Assembly: GCA_949752795.1 (NCBI GenBank)
Contig: OX457061.1
Span: forward strand, 34,972,425-35,036,424
Reading direction: 5' to 3'
Length of the DNA stretch: 64,000 nt
Origin: Hyperoodon ampullatus
Taxonomy: Eukaryota; Chordata; Mammalia; Artiodactyla; Ziphiidae
Positions 22,476 through 32,780 of this stretch are shown in pieces (within the stretch, counting starts at the first letter, position 1; every line of letters begins with the position of its first letter). A program made the translations under genes and the position numbers. The notes below the pieces were generated by a model. It saw only the letters and a list, made by a program, of their open reading frames with translations. It did no database searches and was not told the origin of the DNA.

Positions 22476-24543
22476 ATCTGGGAAGCTTGAAGCTAACGTG
22501 AATGGCCTTGAAAAGAAATACTGCTTATCCAGGAAGGAAAAACACACTCTAGGTAGTGATGAGCCCATCATCTGAGTGCCCATTTTTCTTTTCCAGGTGA
22601 TATATAGGCAGCCTTGTTCATGAACAGTGAAGTCTGAGCATACATGTTCAGAATTTAGTGCTGGTCATCAAATAAAACTTGCAGCAAAACCCAAAGGATA
22701 TTTAACAATAGCTGGGATAGGTCTGTGGGGATGGGTCAGAAGGCAGGGCAGGTCCTGGAGGCTGGCTGTAGAATGTACTCTCCAATGCTACCAGCTACTA
22801 GAAATGAGACTTTGGCAGCCTGATCACTCCCCATCCTTATTCACACGGGAGTGAGAATGACAGATGTCCATCCCATCAGCATTGGATCTGATGGCCACGA
22901 CGAAGAGAAAGCATTGGCCCTGACAACACAGAGGAGGCGAAGGTAAAAGTAGTTGCTCAGTTACCCTCCTCTCTCTCCCCTTTCCGCCATCATCGCTCTG
23001 TCTTGACATATCACTGCCTCTGGAGGATTCCAGCTCTCCATCTGCCCTGAGCCTGGGTCCACAGAGAAAATCTGGAAGTAGAATGGCTTAGCAGTTGCGG
23101 GGTGGGGGTGGGGGGGGTGGGGGGGGTGGGGGGGCGGGAAACAGGAGGAGAACATCTCCCCTATAGGGAGGCAGGGCACCCCAGGGCTCAGAAAGCAAGT
23201 CAAAGATGGTAACTTGATCCTGTAGCTTTCTTTTAGGGGGAGGGAGGAAGGGTCTCCCAGTTCCTGAGAGCTTCCCATGGGCCAGACACCCTGCTGAGTG
23301 CCTTATACTGGGCGTTAAAAACTCAATTGTGCACAGGTGTCAGGTTGACTTGGTGGCTGAGCTTGTGGGACTGTGGTGACCGGAGAGGATGGGTTCCCCA
23401 GAGGGCAGGCAGCACTCAGCTCCAGCTGATGGGTACTTTGTGGGAATATAAGTCTGAGATCTTCTATTCTTCAAGGCATCTGGAAATCCAGCTTTTGAAG
23501 GAAGTCTGCTGATATTGATATGTTCATAACCATTGAAACACTGTGTGGGCCAGACCAAATACAGTGAGATTTTAATACAGTGTGTGGGCTGGATTCATTC
23601 CTCACCCCTGACCCCACTCCCTACACCCTCCTCGGCCCCCAGTTTTCCACTTCTGCCTTTCACAGCATTTTTATTTACTTGTAAAGCCAGTAGTATGTGG
23701 AGGTGATAGGGTAGTAGTGTCCCAGCTTGAGGCTAAGTCAGATGTAGGTATGTTTAGGTCTGTTGGGCAAATTGGTGGGGGACCTGCCAGAAGCCCATCG
23801 AGGGCCCTCTGGATGGGGACCCAATAAGAAAACCATAGTCTCAGGTTAGAGTCAGGATTGCTACTTAAATCTGTTCCTTATCCAGCATGCTGGATCAACT
23901 CGCAAATTCTCTGTAAGAAGTAACAACTGAAATCACTCCTTAAAAAAATAATAATAATAATTAACATAGAGCAAAATGACCTTTTTGATGCACACATCTC
24001 TGAATTTTGTAACATGTAGATTTGTGTAACTGCCAGCACACTCAGGATGCAGAACAGTCCATCAGCCCTCAGGACTCCCCCAGGAAGCACTCTTTTTTTT
24101 AACTCAGTACACATTGGAATGTAAAGGCCCCACCTTGCACCCTGACTTTAAGGATTCTGAAAACCACTTGGGGTGAGACGGTTAACCAGAACAGGAAACT
24201 GCGGTTCCCAGTCTTTGGTGGGTAACTCTTTCATAATGAATGCCCCTCCCAAACCTGTAACAAATTCTTGCTTTTCCCTACCACTCCAGCCTAGTTCCTT
24301 TTTTCTCTAGCCTCTACTAGAGTTATCACATTTGGCAACTAAAATTATAGGATGCCCAGTTATTTCATGGGACACACTTTTATACTAAAAAATGATTTGT
24401 TGTTCTTCTAAAATTCAGATTTAACTGGGCGTCCTGTAGTTTATCTGGCAAGCTCATCCACTTCACATATATGCTGCATTCACAACCGAGTTTACAACCC
24501 ACTTTTTCTGGGTCTGTGTTTCACTCTTCCATGTGAGTGTGAA
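22476..24543. other. Intron 1, mostly unique
   Basis: Contains a G-rich tract at 23098-23138, an (AAT)n run at 23941-23963 and an unclassified ancient repeat at about 24310-24460 ('ttggcaactaaaattatagg', 'tttaactgggcgtcctgtag', 'tatctggcaagc'). No exon is supported. Confidence 0.4.
23098..23138 (+). repeat. G-rich tract, potential G-quadruplex
   Basis: Runs of four to eight G separated by single T or C residues cover 40 bases; more than four G3+ runs with one-base loops meet the usual G4 pattern. Confidence 0.8.
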
Positions 24544-24560
24544 AATACTCATTGGTTTTA

Positions 24561-24838
24561 CTTTATTTTTTTCTCTTTCTTACTTCATTTTTTTTCTATT
24601 TAAAAAATTTTTTTATTTTATATTGGGATATAGTTGATTAACAGTGTTGTGTTAGTTTCAGGTGTACAGCAACGTGATTCAGTTATACATATACATGTAT
24701 CTATCTTTCAAATTCTTTCCCTGTTTAGGTTATTATGGAATATTGAGCAGAGTTCCCTGTGCTCTACAGTAGGTCCTTGTTGGTTTCTATTTTAAACATA
24801 GCAGTGTGTGTATGTCAATCCCAAACTCCCAATCTATC
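24561..24838 (-). mobile_element. L1 3' UTR insertion
   Basis: An A/T-rich reversed tail is followed by 'gttgtgttagtttcaggtgtac', 'agcaacgtgattcagttatac', 'gttccctgtgctctacagtagg' and 'caatcccaaactcccaatc'. A perfect 17-base duplication, aatactcattggtttta, lies at 24544-24560 and 24839-24855. Confidence 0.92.
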
Positions 24839-24855
24839 AATACTCATTGGTTTTA

Positions 24856-25414
24856 AGCAGTAATAAGTTTGTAGGAAGATAAGGCATGTACTGGAAGGCC
24901 AAGAGGACCTCATCAATACATTAATGTGTTTTCAAGGAACCCGCTAGACGTATCCTTTCTGGAGAATAAGAAATGGATTAATGTGTGTTGGAGGGCAGAG
25001 GACAACTGGATTTCAGAAACTGGGACATTTTCCAGCCCCCCTTCACCCCCCTCCCCTGGCCCAACCTGTGAATAATATAAAATTGCAAAGACTAAACAAG
25101 GAGATTGTTCACACTGGGTGATTTTGCAAATATCACTGGAATGCTAGCCTTCAGCAGGCCATATATCTTGCTTTGAGCAAGATGGGGCCTTGTGGTCTGT
25201 TGTCCGTGAGTCATGCAGAGCTCGCAGCCAGCTCATTCACAGCCCGGACGTTTTGGTTGAGAATGCTATGATGGTTGATTGATTTCTCTTGTTTGTTTGT
25301 TTTTTCATTTATCAGTTTTACTAGTGTGATTTCAGAATCACAATGAGACGAGAAGGAAAATCAATTTTACAGAGTACCTTCAGAATGAAGAATGATTGGA
25401 AATTCCAATTTTCT
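24856..25414. other. Intron 1, unique
   Basis: No repeat or exon recognised. Confidence 0.4.
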
Positions 25415-25422
25415 GTCTAGAC

Positions 25423-25743
25423 CAGAGTCAGCAAGCAGCAGTCTACAAGCCAAATCTGGCCTGCAGTCTCTTTTCATAAGACCTGTGAGCAATACATGGT
25501 TATTACATTTGTAAATGGTTGGAAATTTAAAAAAAAATATTTCATGACATGTGAAAATTATATGAAGTTCAGATTTCAGTGTCCACACTAAAGTTTTATC
25601 AGAACACAGCCATTAATACATGGTCTATGGCTGATTTCATACTACAGCAGCAGAGCTGAATAGTTCCAACAGAGACCATATGACCTGCAAAGCCTAAAAT
25701 ATTTATTCTCTGACCCTTTATAGAAAGACATGGCCGACTCCTG
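25423..25743 (+). mobile_element. hAT-type non-autonomous DNA transposon, complete with 8-bp duplication
   Basis: The ends are inverted (cagagtcagcaa... at left, ...ggccgactcctg at right). They are flanked by an 8-base duplication with one mismatch, gtctagac/ctctagac, at 25415-25422 and 25744-25751. The interior ('tctggcctgcagtctctttt', 'ttatcagaacacagccatta', 'gcaaagcctaaaatatttat') follows a common ancient mammalian hAT repeat. No transposase is present. Confidence 0.72.
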
Positions 25744-25836
25744 CTCTAGACTCTATATCTATTCTATAACCATAGAAGTAAGTATGGTTGTGTTTGTCTT
25801 TAAGGTTCTAGGAATCTTTTAGCTAAAGAAGTGACT

Positions 25837-26051
25837 TTTTTTTTTTTTTTTTTTTTTTTGCGGTACGCGGGCCTCTCACTGTTGTGGCCTCTTCCGTTGT
25901 GGAGCACAGGCTCCGGACACTCAGGCTCAGCGGCCATGGCTCATGGGCCTAGCCGCTCCACGGCATGTGGGATCTTCCTGGACCAGGACACAAACCTGTG
26001 TCCCCTGCATCGGCAGGCGGACTCTCAACCACTGTGCCACCAGGGAAGCCC
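25837..26051 (-). mobile_element. CHR-type SINE, short form
   Basis: A reversed short form with its T run at 25837-25859. The 10-base duplication agaagtgact lies at 25827-25836 and 26052-26061. Confidence 0.94.
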
Positions 26052-26091
26052 AGAAGTGACTGTTGTCTGGTTGCTAGCAGTCAGAACAGTA

Positions 26092-26738
26092 AACCTCCTA
26101 GGCATGTATCCAGAGAAAACTCTAATTCGAAAAGATACATGCACCTCAGTGTTCATAGCAACACTGTTTACAATAGCCAAGACATGGAAGCAACCTAAAT
26201 GTCCATTCATTAACAGACGAATGGATAAAGAAGATGTGGTATATATATACAATGGAATATTACTCAGCCATAAAAAAGAATGAAATAATGCCATTTGCAG
26301 CAACATGGATGGACCTAGAGATTATCATACCTAAGTGAAGTAAATCAGACAAAGACAAATATCATATGATATCATGTATATGTGGAATCTAAAATATGAT
26401 GCCAATGAACTTATCTACAAAACAGAAATAGACAGACATAGAAAACAAACTTATGGTTACCAAAGGGGAAAGGGGGGTGGAGGGAGGGATAAATTAGGAG
26501 GTTGGCATTAACATATACACATGACTGTATATAAAATAGATAACAACAAGGACCTACTGTAGAGCACAGGGAACTATGCTCAATATCTTGTAATAGCCTA
26601 TAATGGAAAAGAATCTATATATATATTCAGTTAAATATTATATATGTATAACTGAATCACTGTGCAGTACACTCAAAACTAACAGAACATTGTAAAGCAA
26701 ATATATTTCAATAAAAATTAAAAAAAATAAAGAAGGCA
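26092..26738 (+). mobile_element. 5'-truncated L1 3' end
   Basis: It starts in ORF2 at 'taggcatgtatccagagaaaac', runs through 'caatagccaagacatggaag', 'aatggaatattactcagcca' and 'gcagcaacatggatggacct', into the 3' UTR ('acaaggacctactgtagagc', 'gggaactatgctcaatatct', 'aactgaatcactgtgcagta') and an A-rich end. The target-site duplication is not clear. Confidence 0.9.
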
Positions 26739-27700
26739 CAGTGAATGAAAAAACATCAGTAAAGCATCAGACTCCCTTTTCACTCTTTTTTGGGCTGCTA
26801 TGATGGAGGCTTACATTTACTGAAGCACTCGCATACTGAATTTTGCTACTCTACGGTTTTCTTGTTACATTCTCGCTAACTAAGCCAACTATGTGTTTTC
26901 TTTTGAAAACCAGAAAATCTGATGTCTTAGAGGTAATGGTTTGGCCCATCTAAAAATAAGTGATTACATTTAAAACCATTTTTTTCCATTGACAGGGGAC
27001 AAGAGGGTAGAGGAAAAGCACTGGTGATGCTCCATATCGTTTTTCTTTCTCCCCATAAATTGCCGGAAGTTTCATTCCATGCTTGCCGGGGATTTTAAGG
27101 GTGAAATGTCAGAATGGGAGTCAGAGAACACACCCACCACATTCCCTGAGTCCGAGCAGGAAGCCAGTGGAAAGTGGCTTTTGACCCGCTGCCCTGTCAT
27201 TCATTAGCCCTTTGCTGAGGGTCAGTTACCTCCTGGAAGCCATAGCACCAATGGCTTCATTTGTAAATGAAGTGACCAGCAGGTAAAAGCTGCTGATGGC
27301 CTGCGATAGCAGAGTCCACTGTAACCTCCCTGAATCATCAACTCTTTCCCTTCTGCCCCCTTCCCTTTCTTGTCTAAAAGGGCCAGCTGCAATTTTGAGT
27401 CTTGTCTGCCTGGAAATTTCCAAAGGGACTTTGGTGCCTTAGTAAATATTTTCAAATTGCCCAAGGGAGATAGTAGAACCATAATTGTGAAATCAGGTTT
27501 AGAAAGTGATTACTTCAGTACTTGGGCCGGCCGTTTGAGTGTGCGGGGGCAGGCCGTGGTGTGGACACTCGTGGTTCCTCACTCGGCCGGTGGCTGGCTT
27601 TTGCTTTTTCGGTCAGCCATATGCCAGACCCTGACATTCTCTATCTGGGCAACTTCTGAGCAGCTTCTGGGAGAATAGGAAGCCAAGCATGGGGTTAGCG
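26739..27700. other. Intron 1, unique
   Basis: No repeat or exon recognised. Open frames at 27222-27482 (minus) and 27370-27678 (plus) overlap each other and have no recognisable product. Confidence 0.4.
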
Positions 27701-28134
27701 TAGGGTTCCCTCAACTGTGGCACTATCGACAGTTTGGACCAGATAATTCTTTGCTGTGGAGGGCTGTCCTGTGCATTGTATGATGTTTAGCAGCATCCCT
27801 GGTTCTATCCAGTAAATGCCAGTAGCATTGCCCGTGTCCCAGCATGACAATCAAAAGTGTCCCCAGGGCTTCCCTGGTGGCGCAGTGGTTGAGAGTCCGC
27901 CTGCCGATGCAGGGGACACGGGTTCATGCCCCGGTCTGGGAAGATCCCACATGCCGTGGAGCGGCTAGGCCCGTGAGCCATGGCCGCTAAGCCTGCGTGT
28001 CTGGAGCCTGTGCTCTGCAACGGGAGAGGCCACAACAGTGAGAGGCCCACGTACCGCAAAAAAAAAAAAAAAAGTGTCCCCAGACATTGCCAAATGTTCC
28101 CTGGAGGACAAAATAAGCCCTTTGAGAACCACTG
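27701..28134 (-). mobile_element. MER5A-type hAT element split by a SINE
   Basis: Left half: 'agggttccctcaactgtggcac', 'cagataattctttgctgtgg', 'ctgtcctgtgcattgtatga', 'tgtttagcagcatccctgg'. Right half: 'cagacattgccaaatgttcc', 'tttgagaaccactg'. Joined across the SINE, these give the known MER5A element in reverse orientation. Confidence 0.88.
27867..28069 (+). mobile_element. CHR-type SINE, short form, nested in MER5A
   Basis: Forward short form with A tail. A perfect 14-base duplication, aaaagtgtccccag, lies at 27853-27866 and 28070-28083. Confidence 0.96.
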
Positions 28135-28849
28135 ATGTCGTATAATGTAAGGGTTACCTGACCAAATGTATTTCCCTTACTTTCAGTATTAGAGATTCAT
28201 TGCTTTACGCCTTCCCTTTCACCCTTAGGGATTCATTCCTTGAAGCCTTGGAGGCTTTTCTAGTTTCCAGAATGTCCCATGAAAATACAAGTTTCTCACA
28301 AGGGGTAAAGCCCCAAGCCTGGGAGGACAAATGTTTTTCATCTCGTGTCAATCCTGACTGTCTTGGGAAGATGTCTGAGGCTGCATTTGGGTTTGGGGGA
28401 AAGAACAGCATGATAGAGTACAGGGGATGAGGGAGCTGCTCTTTGTGTGTAGAGAGCCTTCTTACCTGGTATCTCTGCAGAGATTCATCAGTCAGGCCCT
28501 CGTCTCAGGTTGTAACTGCTCCTGGGGGCACCATTCTTATGTGGTCGCTGTAGCTTCGTGTATTTGTTAGGGCAGTTTTCTAGCAGGTGCCAGAAAGGTG
28601 TCTTGGAGAAGAGGTACCTTTTCTAGGTCCCACAGAGCTACCATATGGGCTGGCGGAGGTGCTGTAGTCTGCTTGATGGGAATAAGCAGCAGGAAGCACA
28701 AGGAGAGAGGCAAAGAGGCTAATTCCTATCTCTCTCCCTTCACATTATAAGTTCCTGGAAAGCAAGGGCAATGTCAATTTCATCATTATCCCTTTGCTGC
28801 CTTCGTGGTACCTTTCACATAGCACCAAAGCCTCTTCAGTGACCTTAAG
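28135..28849. other. Intron 1, mostly unique
   Basis: The segment at about 28735-28830 ('tataagttcctggaaagcaag', 'tttcacatagcacc') resembles a worn forward L2 3' end. Nothing else is recognised. Confidence 0.35.
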
Positions 28850-29252
28850 CAGGGTTCTTAACGTGTTTTATGTCTCAGATTCCTTCTCAGTCTTGTGGAC
28901 TCAGAATAATGCTTCAGTGCACACAATAAAATACATAGGACTAAAAAGATGACCAATTACATTGAAATACAGGCAGCACAATATTAGAAAATTGTGATAG
29001 ATAGCATCTATTCTTCTATATTATTGTATTAAATAAAATCTAGTGGCAATTCTAATACATACTCCAATTTCTTATTATTGATGAACATAAGTGATATTTC
29101 AAGTTATCTCCAGCAACTATAATGCGATCTGAAAATGCCTGCGATTTCTATTCATGGTGAAGTCATAGGTACTGAAGGTATTTCTGAGGCTTGTCCTTCT
29201 GTTCGTAACTGAAGGTAATGCTACATTTCAGCTAGAGGTTAGTGAAAACAGC
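28850..29252 (+). mobile_element. hAT-type non-autonomous DNA transposon, 3' end missing
   Basis: It begins 'cagggttcttaacgtg' and runs through 'cagaataatgcttcagtgca', 'aaaatacataggactaaaaa', 'attgaaatacaggcagca', 'ctagtggcaattctaata' and 'gcagcaactataatgc'-like blocks to 'agaggttagtgaaaac'. This is the order of a long, low-complexity ancient hAT relic in mammals. The matching right terminal repeat is not seen. Confidence 0.55.
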
Positions 29253-29648
29253 CTTTAACTGGCTGCCCTGAGTTCTGGCTCATCCCTGGTCTCCCTGAAT
29301 TCTTTCTTAACCAGGCGTCTGCTTTAAAGCTCCCTCTGTTCCTCCATGTGATGCTGCCCCAGCCACCTGCTTGGGACTCTTCCCTAGCAAATTTCTCCAG
29401 GTTCCTTCTTCTGTCAATACACGCCTTTCCATCTAAACTCTCCCGGCTGTGTTGTGTCTTTTGCCTCCTATCTAAGTTTGCAAGGCAAGGGAAGCATCCA
29501 GCCCCCACTTGGGGTTCCCGAGCTTAAGAGGAGAGAGGGAAACAGACGCATCCTAGATGTCCAATGAATGCTTGTTTGGATGAATGGTCGCTTTGCCAAC
29601 TTTACCCTTTTTATCTGGGGTTGCTATTTGATGCTTGGGCTGTGTTGC
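29253..29648. other. Intron 1, unique
   Basis: No feature recognised before the 19-base A run at 29649-29667. Confidence 0.4.
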
Positions 29649-29667
29649 AAAAAAAAAAAAAAAAAAA

Positions 29668-30130
29668 TGCACAACCTAGAAGTTGAGAATTATGTTTTCT
29701 TCGGTGACCTTACTGAGGACTATAGCCCGGGATGGCAGCCTCTCAGACAGCCCTGAAGGACTGTTCCAAAGAGGTGAGGGAAGAGCCAGAATATATAGTT
29801 TTTGCTGACAAAACAAACAAACATGTAGTTCAACATCGAAAGATTACTGCTAAATCACAAAAAAAACACATGTCAAGTTAATGATCTGAATGCTTTTCTC
29901 TGTATGGGAAGATGCAAGAGTCTGGGCTCATTGAGATTATTCTTTCGATAGGCATCTTAACTATCTAGGGCCAGTATCCTGCCTTTCTCCTTCCTGAATT
30001 CCCCTCAGGGTGCACCGTTGGGGTGTCTGCAGTGGCTGACAGGTTAATGGCGGGCAACACCATTGTTTACTGGCATGGCAGGTGACATTCTTTGTTTACT
30101 GAGATGGCAGATGACTTTTTTTTTGTCCAC
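29668..30130 (+). mobile_element. Possible LTR-type repeat (cetartiodactyl)
   Basis: It begins tgcacaacctagaagttgag and contains 'gaggactatagcccgggatg', 'ccaaagaggtgagggaagagcc', 'gaagatgcaagagtctgggc', 'ggccagtatcctgcctttct' and 'gtttactggcatggcaggtg'. The wording is familiar from an interspersed, LTR-like repeat in cattle and relatives. I cannot name it or see both ends, and no internal region is present. Confidence 0.35.
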
Positions 30131-30643
30131 AACTGTGTTTGAGCTCAGTCCGCTCTTGACGCCTCTCTTCTGCCTGGGCAGCAGCTTTCAGTATGGTTTG
30201 CCCTATTCCTGGAGGTCTGCCAATCTCCTCTGGGAAGAGAGAGGGCTGGGCACCCACTGTGACCTCAGAAGCAGCAGTGAGCAGTGTGAGTGGTAGGACC
30301 CTTGACCGACAATGACCCCACCACATGCATGTGCCACGAGCAGCTGGGCAGAAGCCATCAGCATCCTCACTGCATACCTTGCCGTGGACCACCAGGGTAG
30401 GGGACATGCCTGCGAACCAGGAGCCTGGGGATTCAGGATGGCTACAAGGGAATTTCAAAATAAATAAATAAAGAGGAGCCACTTCTAATTAGTTTCCTCT
30501 GACATTAAGGTCAGCAGGTTCCAGAATGTCCTGTGTGAGGTTAGCATCTGTGTTTTTCATCAAATGAATGTGTCAGTGTTCTACCCAATTTGGACTATTG
30601 CGGCTTCCAAAGTTCTTTTTCTCCCTGGATTGTTATAAACAGT
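30131..30643. other. Intron 1, unique
   Basis: No feature recognised. A 128-codon open frame on the minus strand (30096-30482) has no recognisable product. Confidence 0.4.
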
Positions 30644-31024
30644 CTGTGTTAGTTTCTTAGGGCCGTCGTAACAAAGTGCCACAGTCGGTGGCTTAAATAA
30701 CAGAAATGTATGGTCTCACAGTTCTGGAGGCTGGAAGTCCGAGATCAGGGTATCAGCGGGATGGGTTTCGTCTGAGGGCTGAGAGGCAGGCTCTGCTTCA
30801 GGCCTCTCTCCTTGACATGTAGCTGGACGTCTTGTCCCTGTGGCTCTTCACATGGTCTTCTGTGTGTGTCTGTCTGTGTCCACATTCCCCCATTTCATGA
30901 GGATACCAGTTATATTGTATTACCTCTGTAAAGACCCTATTTGCAAATAAGGTCACATTCTGAGGTGCTAAGGGTGAGGACTTCACTCTATATTTTATGG
31001 AGGGACACAATTCAACCCATACCA
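30644..31024 (-). mobile_element. ERVL-MaLR LTR (MLT1-like)
   Basis: It begins 'tgtgttagtttcttagggc'. The blocks 'cacagttctggaggctggaa', 'gaggataccagttatattg', 'tacctctgtaaagaccctat', 'aataaggtcacattctgagg' and 'acacaattcaacccata' follow an MLT1-class LTR in reverse. It is a different subfamily from the LTR at 778-1455. Confidence 0.8.
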
Positions 31025-32561
31025 GGGTCCCTGCCTGTTGTGAGGTGGCATCTGCATCTCACAGTGATGGCCATTCACACCCTAGTCTGCTTCTGGCTAT
31101 GGCAGTAGAAATCGTGTCCCAAGGGAAGTGGCCCAGGGACTCATAAGTAGTGGGTGCCATTTGCCATGAATGCCTCAAGCCTCTGCCCTTTGTCACACTC
31201 ATGACCTCCTCTTAGCACACAGGACCTTTTATCTGGAAAAGCCTAGAACAGCATTTCACACTAAGTTGTAATGAAGAAAGCTTAAACATTCCCTCTCCTG
31301 AAAGCCAGTAAAAAACAGAGGGAAGAGATGTAGACTACATCCCAGAGCTCAGAATGTCAGTTAGCCACCATCAGGGCTGTTTTGTTCAGGACGCTGGATT
31401 TTCCCCCTCCTCACCACCGGTAATGACCAAAACAGTTCTGGTGGATTCATGGGTATTTAGAGTTTGCTGAATTCTCTCACTTTCATTATCTTGTTGGGGC
31501 ATTGATAAAGAGTAGGACGTCTTATTTTCTGCATTTCATTTCAGAGAAAACAGCAGCTCAGCTAAGTCATTTGTCCAAGCTCATACAGGGTGACATCATC
31601 TGCGTCTCTCTGCCAGATCTTCCCAGCATACCTACCCTGTCGCCCTCCATCTCTCCTCTGGGTCCCCACAGTGTGGTCCAGGCAGCCTGAGTCTCATAGG
31701 CTCGCTGATCTCCTTGCTCTGCCCCAGGGCTCAATCCGACCCCTCCCACCCTCCCCAAGAGGCCAAAAAGTAACCTAGGCCCAGTGAGTGTGGCCAAGGT
31801 GAGAGTATTCTTTGTTCCAAGTTCTAGGCTAAAGGGGCACCTTGGGCAAAGTCAGGAGGCTTGTGAAGGAGTAGAGCAGCAGCAGGAGATGACGAGGAGT
31901 TGGGTGTGGCTGGAGCATGCCGAGAAGTGAGGCCAGAAGGCCAGGTGTGCCAGGGGTGGGGGCCGGGACGTGGTCCCATGGTGGGCAGAGCCCGTGGTTT
32001 ATCAGAGACTGCTCTCGTGGCAAGATGAGGCAGGGAACTGCTCCCTGGGTGCCCGCCCAGCACCCCATCGCTGCCGGCGCTGGTAAATTGCTGAAGGCTT
32101 CTGAGGTGGCCTCTCTGTTCCTTTGGTGCAGGGGTCACCTTTCGCTTTTATAATTGCTTAAATCAATTCTCTTTGAATGGAAACTCAGAAGAAGCGTTTT
32201 AACCAACTTCAGCTTAAAGCCTTATTGCCGATGGAAGCCAATTTAGAGTTGGAATGTGGAGGCTATTTCTGGACACTGTGACATCCTGTTCAACTTTCAG
32301 AGGATCCCGGGAATAAAGGGGTGACTCAGTCTGTGAGCTTATTTTTAGGGAAAGCTGGGAATTCAGTCTGGAGCCACTCAGAGTCCTCAGTGTCTGCCAG
32401 TGCAGGGGTGCTGTTGGTGGAGAGGATGCTGAGCAGAAATGCTGTATTTATCATCAGCTGTTACCCAGCACCTCCTACACTCCAGCATACGGTTTATTGA
32501 TTTGAAAACAAGATGGGAATCAGCGTAAACAAACCTTTGAGTCAGACGAGCCTATTTCAGG
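31025..32561. other. Intron 1, mostly unique
   Basis: One MIR-like stretch (31480-31605). GC-richer DNA at 31600-32100 carries overlapping open frames on both strands without recognisable products. Confidence 0.4.
31480..31605 (-). repeat. MIR-like SINE
   Basis: The segment 'cactttcattatcttgttgg', then 'cagagaaaacagcagctcag' and 'tttgtccaagctcatacaggg', follows the reversed MIR. Confidence 0.5.
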
Positions 32562-32573
32562 GCATTTACTTTT

Positions 32574-32768
32574 TTTTTTTTTTTTTGCGGTACATGGGCC
32601 TATCACCGCTGCGGAGCACAGGCTCCGGACACGCAGGCTCAGCAGCCATGGCCCATGGGCACAGCCACTCCGCGGCATGCGGGATCCTCCCGGACCGGGG
32701 CACAAATCCGCGTCCCCTGCATCAGCAGGCGGACCCTCAACCACTGAGCCACCAGGGAAGCCCCCAGC
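32574..32768 (-). mobile_element. CHR-type SINE, short form with internal 15-bp deletion
   Basis: A T run, then the short body in reverse. The duplication gcatttactttt lies at 32562-32573 and 32769-32780. Near 32601-32612 the usual 'cactgttgtggcctctcccgttgcgg' block is reduced to 'caccgctgcgg'. Confidence 0.93.
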
Positions 32769-32780
32769 GCATTTACTTTT

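Noticed and set aside
22858..22946. Exon-like stretch ending in gaggcgaaggtaaaag
   Set aside because: A donor-like end and a short open frame, but no acceptor of quality and no match to paralemmin exon 2 (no EKRKRQ-type start).
26092..26760. Possible 3' transduction by this L1 (extra A-rich segment after the tail)
   Set aside because: The target-site duplication could not be defined, so the end of the insertion is unknown.
30096..30482. 128-codon open frame on the minus strand
   Set aside because: Contains in-frame low-complexity segments, overlaps part of an LTR-like repeat, and has no recognisable product or splice context.
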